DNA from: Spisula solida
Taxonomy: Eukaryota > Mollusca > Bivalvia > Venerida > Mactridae
Direction: 5' to 3'
DNA length: 64,000 nucleotides
Assembly: GCA_947247005.1 (NCBI GenBank)
Contig: OX365949.1
Span: 6,148,001-6,212,000 of the forward strand
Shown here: piece by piece, positions 25,113 through 39,050 of the stretch
How positions within the stretch are numbered: the stretch's first letter is position 1
Layout of the letters: each line of letters starts with the position of its first letter
Made by a program: the position numbers and the translations under genes
The notes under the pieces: model-generated
The model's database searches: none
What the model was told of the DNA's origin: nothing
Seen by the model: the letters and a program-made list of their open reading frames with translations, nothing else

Positions 25113-26274
25113 TATCACCGAGTATTCAACCTTATTAACGCATTAACATTGTACTTATGTTTCACAAAAACAGTTAATTGTTTCAATGGAATCTTCAAGG
25201 AAATTGCCGCGATGCTTTCAGAGTGGAGCGGATAAGCGGAGTTAGGCAGCGTGAGTTTATTGTAAATAATCCTAAATAACAGTAAGTGTCTAATATTGCT
25301 GGATGTTTTCTATAAGACAGTATATGAATGAAACTGTGTTGGACGAAGTCAACAATTAGGAAACTATCAACACGTAAATGGCATCGCAGCAGTCTCGTCC
25401 AGTGATCTTAGGAGGCGATTTAACGCTCATATAACACGCATAGTTCGCCATGAGAAAACATTACAGGTCGACCGCACTAGAACAACTTCAATAAATAAGT
25501 TAACATCAAATTATGAAATAAAAGTTCGTACATTTTCTATTGAGTCTCACAGGTACAAATCTGTAACTATTTTTCAAAATATATAGTTCTTGTTTTATTT
25601 ATATTTCTTTTACAGAGATTGAAATAAATAACTAACACAGAATGGAATAGCATTACATGAATAAAGATGTTTTGTATTTTTTTTGTAAAGTTTTATTCGT
25701 ATTCATTTTCGTTCGATATACGAGTACTTTTATATCATGTGCTGTTCAGAATGATACCAAATAGTGATCTTATAACAGGCGTTTTCTATCGAATAATCTT
25801 TCTTGATTATTTCGGAAACGTATTCAACATTCAGAAATGCATGTCTCCAGGGATGAATGTTTTTTAATCTGACTTATTATTCACGAATTTAATGCGAGGA
25901 AAACGTATATACAGCGAATTAAATATACCTCTAGGATTATCACTGGATAATTCAATATCTAAAAATCATCATAGCACGCATTTGCGGTTCGAAATTCGAT
26001 AGAATACGAGAGACGCTCGATATTTATTTCCGTGGTACAAATAATTAAATTTCTCATGAAAGTCTTACATTTCGTTATTTCCAGTGCTGTACATAAATTA
26101 ACACAATACAATTGCTGTGGCTATCTCTAGCCATGCACCAAATGAGTGTAATACATTTATTTGTCAGAAACAGAAAGCAGTATCTCAAGGGTAGTTTCCT
26201 ACGATGCAAATATACTTAACTTTCTGAGCGGAGGTTAAAGTTACCGAAGAATAAAACATACTGTCGTTATTTGA

Positions 26275-27850
26275 GCAGAGTTTATTTTACAGTTTATGTT
26301 CAAGAGTTTAGGCCATTGGCCCATGAATCACATACGTATATATAAATACAAACAAGTAATCCGTTACAAATAAGTTATAAAGCATTTCAAAGTATATGTA
26401 CATAATTTAAATGCTATTGTATTGCGCGAGATTAGTTACTGGAGACCCACAAAAGCTACATGTTTTCCGTTGTATCTTGTTGCTTTAACATTTGAAAAAT
26501 ATCCTTACAATTTAATGACGGAAAAGCATGACCTTACTAACGGAGATTAGAGGGTATCCGGTAAACACTCCCGCACCATACTACAAGGTATAACAATAAA
26601 CATGATTGTTTCGTTCCGGTCAGCATAAAAATGAATAAGATAATAATAACATGGTATAAAAAGGATAGAGACACAGAATGAATTTGTATTTTGCAATTAG
26701 CAGCATACTTTGGGTGGAAAGGTTAATTATAAAAATACAATCTATCTCGTCTTTCGAAGCTTTTAAATATATATATAGCTAATTTCTTAACCGTAAATTC
26801 ATTTCTGGACGAGATTAATTCAATAAATTTTGGGATATTCGGTCTTTGCCAGAAACAACGTTTAATTAGTACTTTTTTGATCATGAAATAAAGACATTCT
26901 AGAATAAAATAGAATTCGTCCTCTTGAATGTTGCATTGTTGGCATTTTCGTTCATGTCTTGGGGTTTTGGGGTTTATGCCATCTACCTGTCTCAATTTCT
27001 AACCTGTGGGAAGATACACGTAATCGTGATAAAGCTGTTCTAAAGTTACGGATTGTTACGAAATCTAAATATTGCTTAAACCCAAATTCTGAAAATAATA
27101 TATATGAACTAGTTCTTGTCCAATTATTAAATTTGCCATTCATTTCTTGAATAAATACGTCATTAAGTCTTTGTTTAAAAATTTGCATAAAGGTTTTACA
27201 TCATTCATCCCTTGGTACAACCAAACCTCATTTAACCCCAAATTGTCCAGTAATTGTTTAACTTTATGTGTCCAATTGGTTTTGTTCGGTAATACGTCAT
27301 TATCCTTTACCATCATTTTGTAGATTAATTTTAAATATTTTCTTTCATCATTACATACACATGTGATTTTCACCCAAAAATGTATTATATTTAACATTCA
27401 CAATTTACCATGTTTTAAGACCGAGTTCACCGTAGATGAAATTGTTTTGAGTAGAAAGCTTTATACCTAAAGTATTTTTTGGAAAGTGTAAATTAAAACT
27501 TGTCAAATAAAGATACAACATGACTTTCAAATATTGTTGGGAATTTAGTCAAATACGACTTAAGTTTAAAAATTGCTTATCAAGCTTGACCATTAAGTAT
27601 TTTTGTAATTGACCCACGTTGGAAAATGTTATGCCTAGGTATGTGAAACAATTCACAATTTCAAGTTCATCACCATTGTAAAAGAATTTCAGATCCTGTC
27701 TTAGACGCCCACCTTTCATAATGACCATCATTTTTAAATTAGTTTTTTTTAACATTCACTGTTAATATCCACGTGTTACAATAATCTTTCAAAGTATTCA
27801 ATCCATTTTGTAAACTAATTTCGTCCTCAGCGAATGAAACACGAACAATA
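26275..27850 (-). pseudogene. Decayed non-LTR retrotransposon 3' fragment
   Basis: The minus strand carries broken pieces of the same protein as the element at 43707-45038. In order they are: a degenerate region after the YADD position (27850-27760), KMMVIMKGGR with YLGITFS (27755-27549), WVKI...NLGLNEVWLYQG (27397-27140), QRLNDVF with SRLRVSSHRLEIETGRW (27188-26952), and CQQCNIQEDEF with RPNIPKFIEL (26995-26723). Frameshifts separate them. The 3' untranslated part reaches about 26275. Blocks B and C lack it at this site, so it inserted into block A after duplication, or in its lineage. Confidence 0.88.
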
Positions 27851-28479
27851 CCTTATTCAAAATTTATCATTCCTTAATCATTTCATTTTGTTAATACAAT
27901 GTAGTAACGTCACAAACTAAACATCGAACATGTTGCAAACAAACGCATGTCTAGTTGAACAGTTGCTGAAGTAACATTTACTGTATACTTATGTTTAAGA
28001 TGCTATTCAACGGACATAGAAAAGGTGAACCAGTCCGCTCAACTACATTTAATCACCTCTAAAATGTCACATCTAGAATATACAAGGGATTCGACCTAAG
28101 ATCACACATGTAAAAACTTTTAACCAAACATTCTATGTATTTGTGTAAAAAATAAATCAATGAAACACCAATGTTTCCTATACTTCACACTTAATTTATC
28201 ACAGATTCCTATCAGGGTAAAGTCAAAAACGCATATATTTATATAGGTTATAAATATTCATCATTATAAACTTATAATTGTGTTAGTTTTCGCGAGCATC
28301 TGAAATATATCATCTGAAAATTTTATTGACACAGTGTAGCGTGAAAGTTATTCTGGAATGTTTAGAGATCTCGGACCGAGAGCCAAGCACGGCGAGTAAC
28401 GGTACGAGTACGGAGTGACGCCTCAAAATACAACATAACTCTTTTACGTGGTAACCTATATTAAATACAATAGGTTTTA

Positions 28480-28740
28480 GTTGAATGATGGTGAATATAA
28501 ACGTGATGCGTACCTTCCAAACATGCCAAGAACTCTTCTTGTGGGTAACTGCATGTATCGGAAGCTGTATGTATCGGTAGATATGTTTGTGAATAGGTTG
28601 TCAAAATCCTTCAGCAGCTTAGTGCCTCAGGAGCTTAGTGCGTCGGGAGCTTTCAATATATTTAAATAAATGTTGGGAGTTAAATGCATCGAGAGCTCTG
28701 TACGTTGGAATATGTGTGTCATGACATATAAATACAAAAT
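28480..28740. repeat. Short-period repeat region with GTCGGGAG motifs, block A
   Basis: Repeated words such as GTGCGTCGGGAGCT, GAGAGCTCTGTACG and TGTATCGG recur at irregular spacing. The matching region in block C (56100-56345) is better preserved. The open frames across it are compositional. Confidence 0.5.
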
Positions 28741-28984
28741 GTACAAGTAGGTAGTTAAATGTTATACGTCAGACGCCATATGTGGTATTACAGTGTAATA
28801 ATTGTATATCCTCATTCCCCCCAGAACAATGTTCCAAGATCTAAACAAGCATTGGTCTTTTTTTTATTTTTACCAAATGTAGTAGTAGTAGTAGTTATCT
28901 CAAATGAATACATGATGATGTCTTCCACACGAAACGTGTCTGTTATTTCTGCTATAGGTTAAATAATCCTGTTTATTATTACCT

Positions 28985-29360
28985 TTGGATTATGGAGATT
29001 TTTCAGTGAAAATAACAGTGAAAATAACAGTGAAATTTCCACTTTGTTATTTTCACTGTTTTAGAAGCTGGTTCCAGTATCATGCAGAAAAAGAAACGTA
29101 ACGTCAATGGCGCTGGGCTTTAAAATATGCGTTACGTCATCATGACGTCATAATTTTCACGTCGTGACGTTCTTATTTCGACGTGTTTTTTCCAATTAAG
29201 CCAATTGCGGAACATATTTAAGAGGAATTGAGGCATATAATAAACAGAAAATTTGTTGATTTTTGGTGTAAGATCAATTTTATTTCACTCGTGATCACAG
29301 AAAATTAAATTTTCACTCGTGAAATAAAATTCGATCTTACTCCAAAATCAACACATATCC
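28985..29360. mobile_element. Insertion with terminal hairpin, unclassified
   Basis: This segment is absent from block C at the matching place. It begins with GTGAAAATAACAGTG repeats and holds TGACGTCA/ACGTCGTGACGT words. It ends in a long hairpin at 29254-29353 whose arms are TGTTGATTTTTGGTGTAAGA and its near complement. It is probably a non-autonomous element; I cannot name the family. Confidence 0.55.
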
Positions 29361-30580
29361 TCGATATACGAAATTGTATCTATGTTAACGCATTTACGCC
29401 CTTATGCATGTAGCGTTTCGACAATGACGTTCCAGACAATCGTGCAGGAATTTGCTAATACATGTATTACGCGACTTTACCATATTTGCGTAACCATTTG
29501 GACGCTTTTCTGTGTTATATTGTTCATTTGTTGGAAGATGAAATACTGCCATTACCATCATAATAATGTTGACCATGCTTTAAACCACATTTTCTATATA
29601 TACTGTATTATATCATTTGTATTTATGTACATATATGTAAATTGTTGGGCTTCAATCCTTATATATATAAAATTAAAGCAATATCGATGAAGTTTAGAAA
29701 TTGCTTTGTACAACTGAATGAGTTTTATTAGGAATAACATTGGATAACTAAGGCATTAGCAAAAATCACCGTGCTATTAACTATTTGGTTTTGAATCAAA
29801 CTTGTTATTTGAGACGTTTTAATAAGTTAATTCTAATTTTATTGTGAAAATCACATCACTGGCATTTAGTTATTCAAGAATAATTAAATTATTTGTTCCA
29901 TGAATGCATACCGTATGTGATATTTATAAACCACACTTTATCGTTGTATGTTATTATGGAAACACGTTTGTGTAGAGACCATTTCGTGTCGACTTTATAA
30001 ATCACCACGTATGCATTTGTGGAATTCCATATGAACAAGCCTTGCATTTTTATTATAACGCCCAAATTACAATTTATTGTGCTAAGAACTTGTCATTTGA
30101 AAATTTTAGACTGGATTTCCATAACATGTTAAGTAACCTTTAATCTAAACATTTAGAGGACCCTTACCGGTGCATTTGGATATAATCTCAATGCAGAATG
30201 GCTTCCTCAAAATCAGTAAGACTGGGAAGCTGTATACTACTGCAGGAGTTGTGAATAGTAACAGTAGTGTATTAGCAGAGTTCCCTATCTATTTCATCAA
30301 TAATTTTACAAGAAACCAATTATCGTAATGCATCATTTAAGACGCACTCTCGTCAGTGAGGTTTACATTTTTTCAATGGTTTCCGCTGTTTAATAACACA
30401 CATTATCAATAAATCAATAATTCATTTAGGTTTGTAATAACAGCCTGTAAAGGGACATATTAAACTGCGAATTTCATTCTAATAACAATCAGTGTTTTGC
30501 AGCGTCTTTGTGTGAATAAAATTTTAATATGATCATAAAATACATTATCAACTTTACTAGCCGAGAAGAGAAAATACCTA

Positions 30581-31462
30581 ATACCCCAATCACACGAGAG
30601 TCGGAATGAGCCGGAATGTCGCAGGAATAGCGATTAGGGGTACATTCTTGTATGGTCGAAGTGTATTCCGTCTGTATTCCGAGTACATTCTGTCTAATAA
30701 TAATTTGTACTGGTAATTTCGAATGTTTTCAAATGATCTAAACCTAAAATGTAAATTAATTCAAATATTCCAGGTCGCATGCCATCGGAATAGCCGGAAT
30801 GTCACCAAAATGTAAAATTTGAGGTGTATTCCTGCGTAATCGAAGTCCATTCTTAACATTTTCCGTCATATTCTGTTTGTATTCGTAGTGCATTCCATAT
30901 GGTCCGGCCTATTCTTGCGACCACCACTTCGAATGTTGTGCGCATGTTCAAAACTATTGAGATCGAATCGAAGTCGCCGAAATATCGAACGGCTATCGAA
31001 ATGTATTCTTCCTACATTCTGATTACATTTTAAATATTCTTACGGCAGTCTGACTACATTCGAAACATTACTTAAAACCACTATACGTACTGTTATTAAA
31101 CCCACCACCCGTGCCAGAAACAGTAGAAGAAGTAATTCTACTGTTGCTGTCCGTGCTAAATCCCGTGCAAAACGGTCCGATGACTGTGTGTACTGTAGTG
31201 TGAAAACATACGCGTGTACGTTCTCCGCTATCATTCAAGTCGGATTCGAAGTGTATTCGAGTTATATTCGTAGTATATTCGAATTGTGTATGAATTGTAT
31301 TCGAATCGAATTCGTAGTATTCCAACGGCTTTTTGACAAGGCTACAATAATTTTGGTCAATTCGAATTATCTTTCGGAATGTGTTTCGAATTTTTATTCT
31401 TTCTCCATTCCGACTCATTCGGGCCCATTCCGGCTGATTCGAGATTCGTGTGATTTGGGTAT
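30581..31462. mobile_element. TIR element, 882 bp, with internal ATTCG/ATTCC repetition
   Basis: The left end ATACCCCAATCACACGA and right end complement ATACCCAAATCACACGA are flanked by TA at 30579-30580 and 31463-31464. The interior is full of GTATTCCG and GTATTCGA words about 10-12 bp apart, which keep frames open on both strands. No transposase is present. Confidence 0.8.
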
Positions 31463-32255
31463 TAATCAAATATCACAATATGTCACCCAGAATAATCAGC
31501 CACCCGTCGAAAGAAGTCATTTTCACTTAATCATCATCATCGGTTCATAACCTATATTTCATTAAACATTACTTAGCTTGAAGCAGTCATACTTGATGTT
31601 TCCATTAGCTAGCTGTCTATGACATGCGATGGAGCACATCTTCATGATATTTGAAACTGAATCCCTGCCATATTTGTCTCATAGCACGCATGGTGCACGA
31701 TGGAAGATTGCAAGACAATGCAATATGGGCAGACATTTTATAACAATGCAATGCTAAACGTATAAACCCATTACATATCTCTTGATTGTATATTTTTGTT
31801 TTAATTATATTCGTCAATCATACGTCAGTTTTAATTGTTGCAATATATTCTATGGAGTGCATCAAACACCCACACACATGTATCTACGCAGATATGTATA
31901 AGACAACTTTGAGTAACAGTGTACATGTATTACATTGAACATGAATTGACCGTTACGTAAATATTCTCATATAATTGGATAATATTATCAGGCTACTGAT
32001 AACAGAAATATATATCTGTTATATCAAGCTCCAACAATTATTGTAATTTTTCAGCAAATTAAGAGAAATATCCATCTGTTAAAAGGCATCGTGAAATCCC
32101 GATCATAGAAAAATTGGAATTCTTTATGATACTTAGTTTGTGAGTATATCATCAATATTATGTATATATTTCAAGAACGGAATAATATCACGTCAACGAA
32201 TTCCACGAATTCGTTTTAACCAATTTCAATGGAGGAACTTGCTGGGGGAAAAGTA

Positions 32256-32906
32256 CGAGGGTCATTCAAAATATAGTGTGAACTTACAAATAGTTTTTAT
32301 CATACGATACAAATCATTCAAACGTGGGCAGAATCATCAAAAATAACCTTCCGAGTGGTCAATGACTGACTTCCATTATATTTCTACAGGCCTTCTATTA
32401 CAGTTGCTAAGAAACTGTGAACATACAAACTAAACGGCTAGGCGTAGGCCTATTTATTCTGAATATGTAAATCAGAAAGACGAATTCCCAGGTAATCATA
32501 GTCTCGTTTCCGGCTGATAAGTATGTTTCAACGTCTCACTTTTTGTCCTGCACGTTTATAGTCTTTAATTGTAATTATGCAGGTTGTATATTCATTAAAA
32601 TGCCTCGTCCTTGTGGAATTAAAAAGGGCATTTTGACACAAGCCTCTGGTAAGGAAAGAAAAAATCGTGGCACTTATGTTTCAGCAGAGCTCGATGTTTA
32701 TGATAACTAGTCTTATGGCGATATCGCGTCAATGTTGCTTTCAGTGAAGGAAGCCACGCTCTGATGATGTCATTGACGTAAAGGTCCCTAAATTTTCTGA
32801 ACAAAACGAAATTGACATAAATATTTAATATGTAAAGTTAAGTAACATTACCTGAACGGGTTTTAGAGATAATTTATAGTTCGCATTATATATCGAATGA
32901 CCTTCA
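32256..32906. mobile_element. Mariner-like element relic, 651 bp
   Basis: The left terminus CGAGGGTCATTCAAAATATA and right-end complement TGAAGGTCATTCGATATATA are flanked by TA at 32254-32255 and 32907-32908. On the minus strand at 32690-32620 a degenerate segment (CHDFFFPYQRL) may be the remnant of the C-terminal end of a mariner transposase; that part is weak. Confidence 0.75.
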
Positions 32907-33459
32907 TACATCAACAGGACAGGATAATTATCGTAATTTTTTAGCAATTAGAGACACGAGCTCTACATTGGCTAGAACTATATCAGTAACACACTGTCTT
33001 TCAAAAGCATACGTTTTTTTATCCTATTATCCGAACATTGCAGTGGGCGTAATTGAGCAAGAAACTTAAAAATGTCAATCATTCTACCTGCACCGCCCGC
33101 AGTTGTCTGTCGAATTCTAACATTACAGTTTTATGGTTTCAGTTTTTTATTGATGTGTCTGTAAAATTATACAGACATGTCGTAGTACGATAAACGTCTA
33201 TTTCTGTTAGTATTAGATTTCGAGGATGTTGAAAAGTGCAACCTTCTTGTGACAATTTATCCCGGATTAAAACCTTAATCGGAAAATCTATTTACGATGG
33301 TGGGTCATTCCTGTTTGTTATATGTTATTACAAATAAGATTGTGTCGAGTAGACTATTCATGTTCGAAATTTTGGATATGATATCCCGGTCACAGTTCTA
33401 TCACAGTAATGAGACCAGACCAAATGTACATCCATTATTTTTCATGACGCAGTAAACGC

Positions 33460-33540
33460 ATACCCGTGGTTGAGAGGTTAATAACATTCTCTTGCGATCG
33501 GAAGGTCAAATGTTCAAACATGGGTAGAGTCCGTTCCTTA
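33460..33540 (+). repeat. Possible tRNA-derived SINE head
   Basis: TGGTTGAGAGG at 33467-33477 fits pol III box A, and TGTTCAAACATGG near 33511 is close to box B, 34 nt further on. The element's length and tail were not determined. Confidence 0.35.
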
Positions 33541-36500
33541 AGGTTACGTTAAGCAACAAACGTTTTAACAACATAGTGTTCACCACATGTACACTAAGCC
33601 AGATTAATTCCAATATAATAAAGCATTTTTTTCAAGAATGTTTAGACAGAGTCTAGATTTATTAGTAAGCAACTCAAAGAGTGTCGATTACAAGCACTGA
33701 AACGAAACACAACAATTTGACAAACTGTTGACAAGAGCTTCAATTAACATATTGCCAGTTCATGGGAATACATGTATATAATATACAATGTAGTTATTTC
33801 ACAAACACAAACGTAATCAAACTACTGTCCGACAAGCGTATATTTTTCGACTTTGTATCGTATAAAATTGTTGTTCATTGAACAATAACGGAAACGATAC
33901 ATCAGAGAGGCAGAGAAGCATTTAAACAAACCATTAAGATACGACAAAACTACAGTAATTAATTAAAACATTTCTGTCTTTTCTCCTATTTGAAACTTTA
34001 AAAGTTAATATGAGTCCACAACAGTTCATCAATATAGGTATTGGGTGTCAATGTGTCTTGCTGTTTTAGACGTTATTTGATACTTTGTATCATGCATTAA
34101 AAGATTTATAGAAAAGAGCAATGAAACACACTAAAAATCAACATTCCCAGAAAACGTTCCAAAAAATTAGTTACATTCTCTTAGAAAAAGTGGTAAGGCG
34201 GGAAAAGACCAGTGGCATTTTGGCGGAAATTATCTTTGCAAGCTAGTATTTTTACACAGAATGTCACTTATCAGAAAGATTGTAAAACGTGGAATTGGTT
34301 ATTTAATTCCGTGACCGTCGTTAATAAAACCGCAGGTGTGCTTGTAATTACATACAATAGTTCTCATTCTTATAAAGCTGATAAAACACCATAGTATCTT
34401 GTTCGTCGTTGATGCACGAATCACCGCTAGAAGACATTGCCATGATAACAATGAAGCCTGGCAGTAACCCGGTTAATCTAGGAGCTTCAGCATGAATGTA
34501 TTCAGTTTCGACTTTACTCAAACATTCTAAATAGTTACACCATCTCAGAATTCAGAAAGCAAATTCCAAGTAAGATGTTTCAGTTTAACTGTCCACCTAA
34601 AAATCAAAATTCAAATATAGCTTACATTTTCATTAAAGAAGAATATTTTCAAGGGCCACATGTATACTGACAAGATAAAGGGTGATATGAATTATCGGAT
34701 GATATCAGAAACTATATGATCCACTAATTATCGTTCTTTTACGGAATTCCTTATACACTCGGCATAACTTATAAATACACACGTGGTTTTACCGTTATAA
34801 CTTTTTTGTTTTTATCAGGTTCCTTGAAGTTGTGTGCACGTACATGGTATTGAATATCACAGGACTGGATAAATAAAGTTTGTTCTTCAAAATTAAATAC
34901 AGCGGTTCATTGAACCAGGAACCATCAAAAGCCGTAAAATGGCCGAGAAATTGACGCGTAAGTGCAAATTAGTTTTATGTATGATAAAAATAATTAAAAA
35001 TAGAGTCAAAATAATTCGATTTTTCACTTTTTTTATTTTGTAGGTCAATGGGAGACCGAAATTGCATTTTTATGAAAACGTCGGTAATTCTTAACCTACA
35101 TTTGGCTTTATTCTTATCAATGTGTTCTTTATTTCTGTCTCCGTGATAAAAGAATAGACTTAAAAACGAACTTTATCAACAACTTTATCAGCAACCTGAA
35201 ATACGCCCGATTAACACACGACATTAATTTGTGACTTTAGATTCTGCTGATGTCCTCATTTGTTTTGTTTGTGACAATTGCAGTCAGATGTTTGAAACAT
35301 TGATTGTTTTGTTCCTCCACGCATCCAAACTACATATGTTGAAATGTTAAGCAAAATCAAATACGCATTGACCAAGTTATTGGTACATGTAAGTAAACAC
35401 ATGTGTACTTATAAGTTTTGTTGAGTGTACAATCACCCTACTAAAAGATCGTTTGATCCGGCTTATGAGGCGGCTTATGAAACATGTTTTTTAGTACATT
35501 TACGTCTCATCTTCTATCATCCAAGGACAGACACCATATAGGTAAACACAGGGTAACTATTATATAAGTAGACGACCGATCATAAATTTCATCCCGATCG
35601 CGGTTCAAATATTTGACCTTTCTTTTCAAGACTACCTGAATCACTCAACCAACGTTATTATGTACAACCAGTTTAATTATTATTCAATTAAAGTCTCATT
35701 CAATACAGCGATACACATTCATGATACGGAAATGGTCGTTACAGTTATATGATATTTGACAGTTAAATTCACGATTTGTCTGAGTCTGGCAATATTGTTC
35801 CAATATTTAAAGAAATGTTATCACTTACGAAACAGAGATTAACCACGTAATTGAAATACTTATTCTATTTCATTACTATTTAACCAGATAAATTATCATG
35901 TTTCAACAGAACCAATTTATTAAGTCCTGTAAATTACCAAGTATCAGTGGAATAAGTAAAACTACTGTCTACCGCAATGATATCAGAAGTAGTGACATTT
36001 AGTTAAACGACTAAATGGTTATTGTTATTGATTAATCGGAGAGGGCTAAATACAATACTGACGTGATGCACTGAATATATAGCCTGTGATACGACAGCGT
36101 TGGTTAAACCACTCAATGTGCCAACTACTTACAAAATTATGGCAACAGAAATGTCGGGTTGACCAATTGAGCTGATAAGCCCTCAGCACAGTTTTTGCCA
36201 CGATTGACGTGACATGTTACATTCAGACACATACGAGACTAAATATCAATTTCAGACACTTACATTGACACATATTTGGGAACGCTAGATTTCGCAATCA
36301 ATTAAACGAAGGTTATAAGAAATCGCACACGGAAAGCATCACTCAACAGTTAACAGATAGCTAGCTCTTCACAACGTGTTCATGACTTTCATTGACTAGT
36401 ATGTAATTTCGATCGTTATTAATTTGCACATTAAACATGATTCAATTAAAGCAATGTATCGAAATGCCTATATTTTACTAAACATCTATTATTTACCACC

Positions 36501-38880
36501 CTCTACCTGAACAGACGTCCTAACCACTTAATCATTTGTTCGGTACAGAGATTAACGCGCGTAAATGCCTTAAACATTCGTCTAGGAAATACACCAGACA
36601 AGCATGAATACAATATCATTAGAATCATTAACACTTGATAAACCTAATACTAGTACTATGAAGTGTCATGTCACTACAATTTAGTCAAACAGACACTTAT
36701 AGCCTTTAATGTAGACAAATTAAACTGTCAAAAGAAAAACCTTCGGACATAGCTGATCGTTATTTGTCTCCATGTTACCCTTATCAAATACGATTAAATA
36801 TTCGCGTCAAGATACATGGGGTTAAATAGCAATTAATACAATAAAACAAACACCAAGACGTAAGTATAATAAAGTCTTATTCTGTATCAATTCTTCTAAG
36901 TGTTGAATAAGGTATACAATTAGATTGTCAACTGTCCGTCTTCTATATCTTCCCTAGATGTTAGAAGGTCTAACAGAATTATTATCTAACTTTACATTGT
37001 CTGAAAACATCGCCTTAGGGTCACGCTATTATATTAAACCATATACTAACTAGAACAATTCCAGTCGGCTAATTTGCTAGACTGACATACATACAAATCC
37101 AGCTGACATCGTTAGATGAAAATGTTTCCGTCAGAAAAAAGCTCTATACAACGATCACTGTAAAAGAGTATTGGCGTTTCTTACATAAACTATCAGACCT
37201 TATGAAGAATTGTGATATCACATACACGTATATCAACATAAATAATCAACTGATGATATGGGAATAAATACGATGTGTCAATGGAGACTGATAAACGTAA
37301 CAACTTGGCATTAAACCTTTATTTACACTGTCTTGGTACATAAGGTTGTCCGTGTGAGAATTATGTGTAAAGTAAAACAAGTAAACCACCAATGACATTT
37401 GTAACTGTTCGTTTCAACATTTGGTGCAAGCTACACAATAAAAAGGAAATTCGCCTCGTTGGTAAGCTGTGTTGGAAGCATATAATCTCTTTTCGCATAC
37501 GATTATGCACGTCATTAGCAAATCATGAAAAACTACTCGACAATTGGTTTGGATGTATATACATTCCATTTGCAAATGAGTAAGTATTCAGTGTTCCCAA
37601 AGGAAAAATACAATAAGAAACTTAAATTTGAATGCATATAAATGCTTAATGGTTTTCCCTATTGAGCTTTTTGCTAACATATTTCAATATATCTAGTACA
37701 TTACAAATTAAATGGAAACGATTCACTGGGTTAAGCGCTTTTGATTGTCTAATACAATGCAAGTTTACCTTGACAATAAATATCCATAGTTTCTCACAGT
37801 GCAAACATCGCAATCGAAACGTTATTATTCTTACACCAGAAAGCTTTTAAACTTAACGCATATTGTCTCAGAATGAACCATTATTGTATAATAGTTTAGT
37901 GATATCAATCATTGAAATTTGGCAATTTTAATGTCGGCATAATAATGTTCGAACGTTCCATGACAGCTTATTCGCGCTGTACATAATCAAAACAGTTTTT
38001 CATTTCTAGGAATTTATTAAATAAATGTTAGATCTCCCAAAATTAGTGTTAAAAGCATGTATTATCCGTAGATTTATTACACTGTTCGAAATAGTGTAGG
38101 GTTGAACGTCTTGCAAGCTATGTTTACTACTGCCGGTTGTATTTAAATTATATGTTACTGCATCATCACACTGTTCCAACGATTCGTACAACTATCGGTA
38201 TATGCTAAGCACTATGCAATTGCTTCAAAAGAACCGGCGTTGGGTTGCTAGAGCCTGGAATCACACTTATCCCGCATCAGATACGTGTCGGGTGTGTCAT
38301 TATATCGATAAAATCAGTACATGTACATCCATAATGTTACTTATATAGAAAAGCGTCCGGTTATACGGATGAAACAATTCGTACGATGAATATACCTGGT
38401 TGGTATAATACGTTTAAAACAATTTGTAAGTCGCTTGTAATGATAGTACATTGGATAAATGTCCAAATAAATTGACATATCAAAGCTTGAAAGTAGGTTA
38501 TGTGTAAAAATTACTATAAAATTGTCTAAGGAGATAAAATAACACCCATAGTTGAAAGGCATCATAATGATCGTGGAATTATTATAAACACATACATGCG
38601 TTTACAAATATGATCACGTGTACTACGTGCTACGTTTGTGTTTGAACTTTCGTGCAATATGCAATTAAAACATATCCTTCAGCTAAGAACTGGACTTGAC
38701 GTATACGAGAAAACTATATTGAAATTATGTGGAATTATTAAACAATTGAATTTCAGGTACAACACATACTGCTTGATTTGAATAGAAAGGCAAGTATAGG
38801 AAATAAAAATGACGAGGAATCCACATTAACAGGTACCTTTAACACCGGCTACGTTGGGCGAGCAGTTAGTACAATGGCAT

Positions 38881-39050
38881 TGGAAAAATAGGAGTTTTAC
38901 GGGTTAGATCACAGCCTCTGGCATGTCTTTATGAGTACATATACGAGAGTCATCAGTGAAGTTCGTGGAAAAATAGGAGTTTTACGGGTTAGATCACAGC
39001 CTCTGGCATGTCTTTATGAGTACATATACGAGAGTCATCCGTGAAGTTCG
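38881..39050. repeat. 85-bp tandem duplication in block B
   Basis: The segment starting TGGAAAAATAGGAGTTTTAC at 38881 is repeated at 38966 with a single mismatch seen (CATCAGTG against CATCCGTG). The near identity marks a recent event. Confidence 0.95.

Larger units (their letters stand above)
19570..31970. repeat. Duplicated block A carrying first exon copy A
   Basis: Head-to-tail homology with B, C and D runs from GTTAATATGATTAC near 19620 through exon 1 to text near 31770-31960 that matches the end of block B. It is interrupted by A-only insertions: a LINE fragment (about 26275-27850), a hairpin element (about 28985-29360) and a TIR element (30581-31462). An A-specific direct duplication lies near 20010-20290. 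Boundaries were drawn by eye. Confidence 0.8.
31970..33850. other. Linker between blocks A and B; no gene seen
   Basis: This stretch holds a mariner-like relic (32256-32906) and a possible SINE head near 33467. The rest is AT-rich with no recognised coding sequence. Confidence 0.55.

Noticed and set aside
29382..29690. 102-codon open frame with hydrophobic stretches
   Set aside because: It lies in duplicated block sequence. The equivalent position in block B has early stops, and no splice or family signal supports it.
31068..31469. 133-codon open frame on the minus strand
   Set aside because: It lies inside the TIR element, whose short repeats keep several frames open on both strands, and has no protein features.
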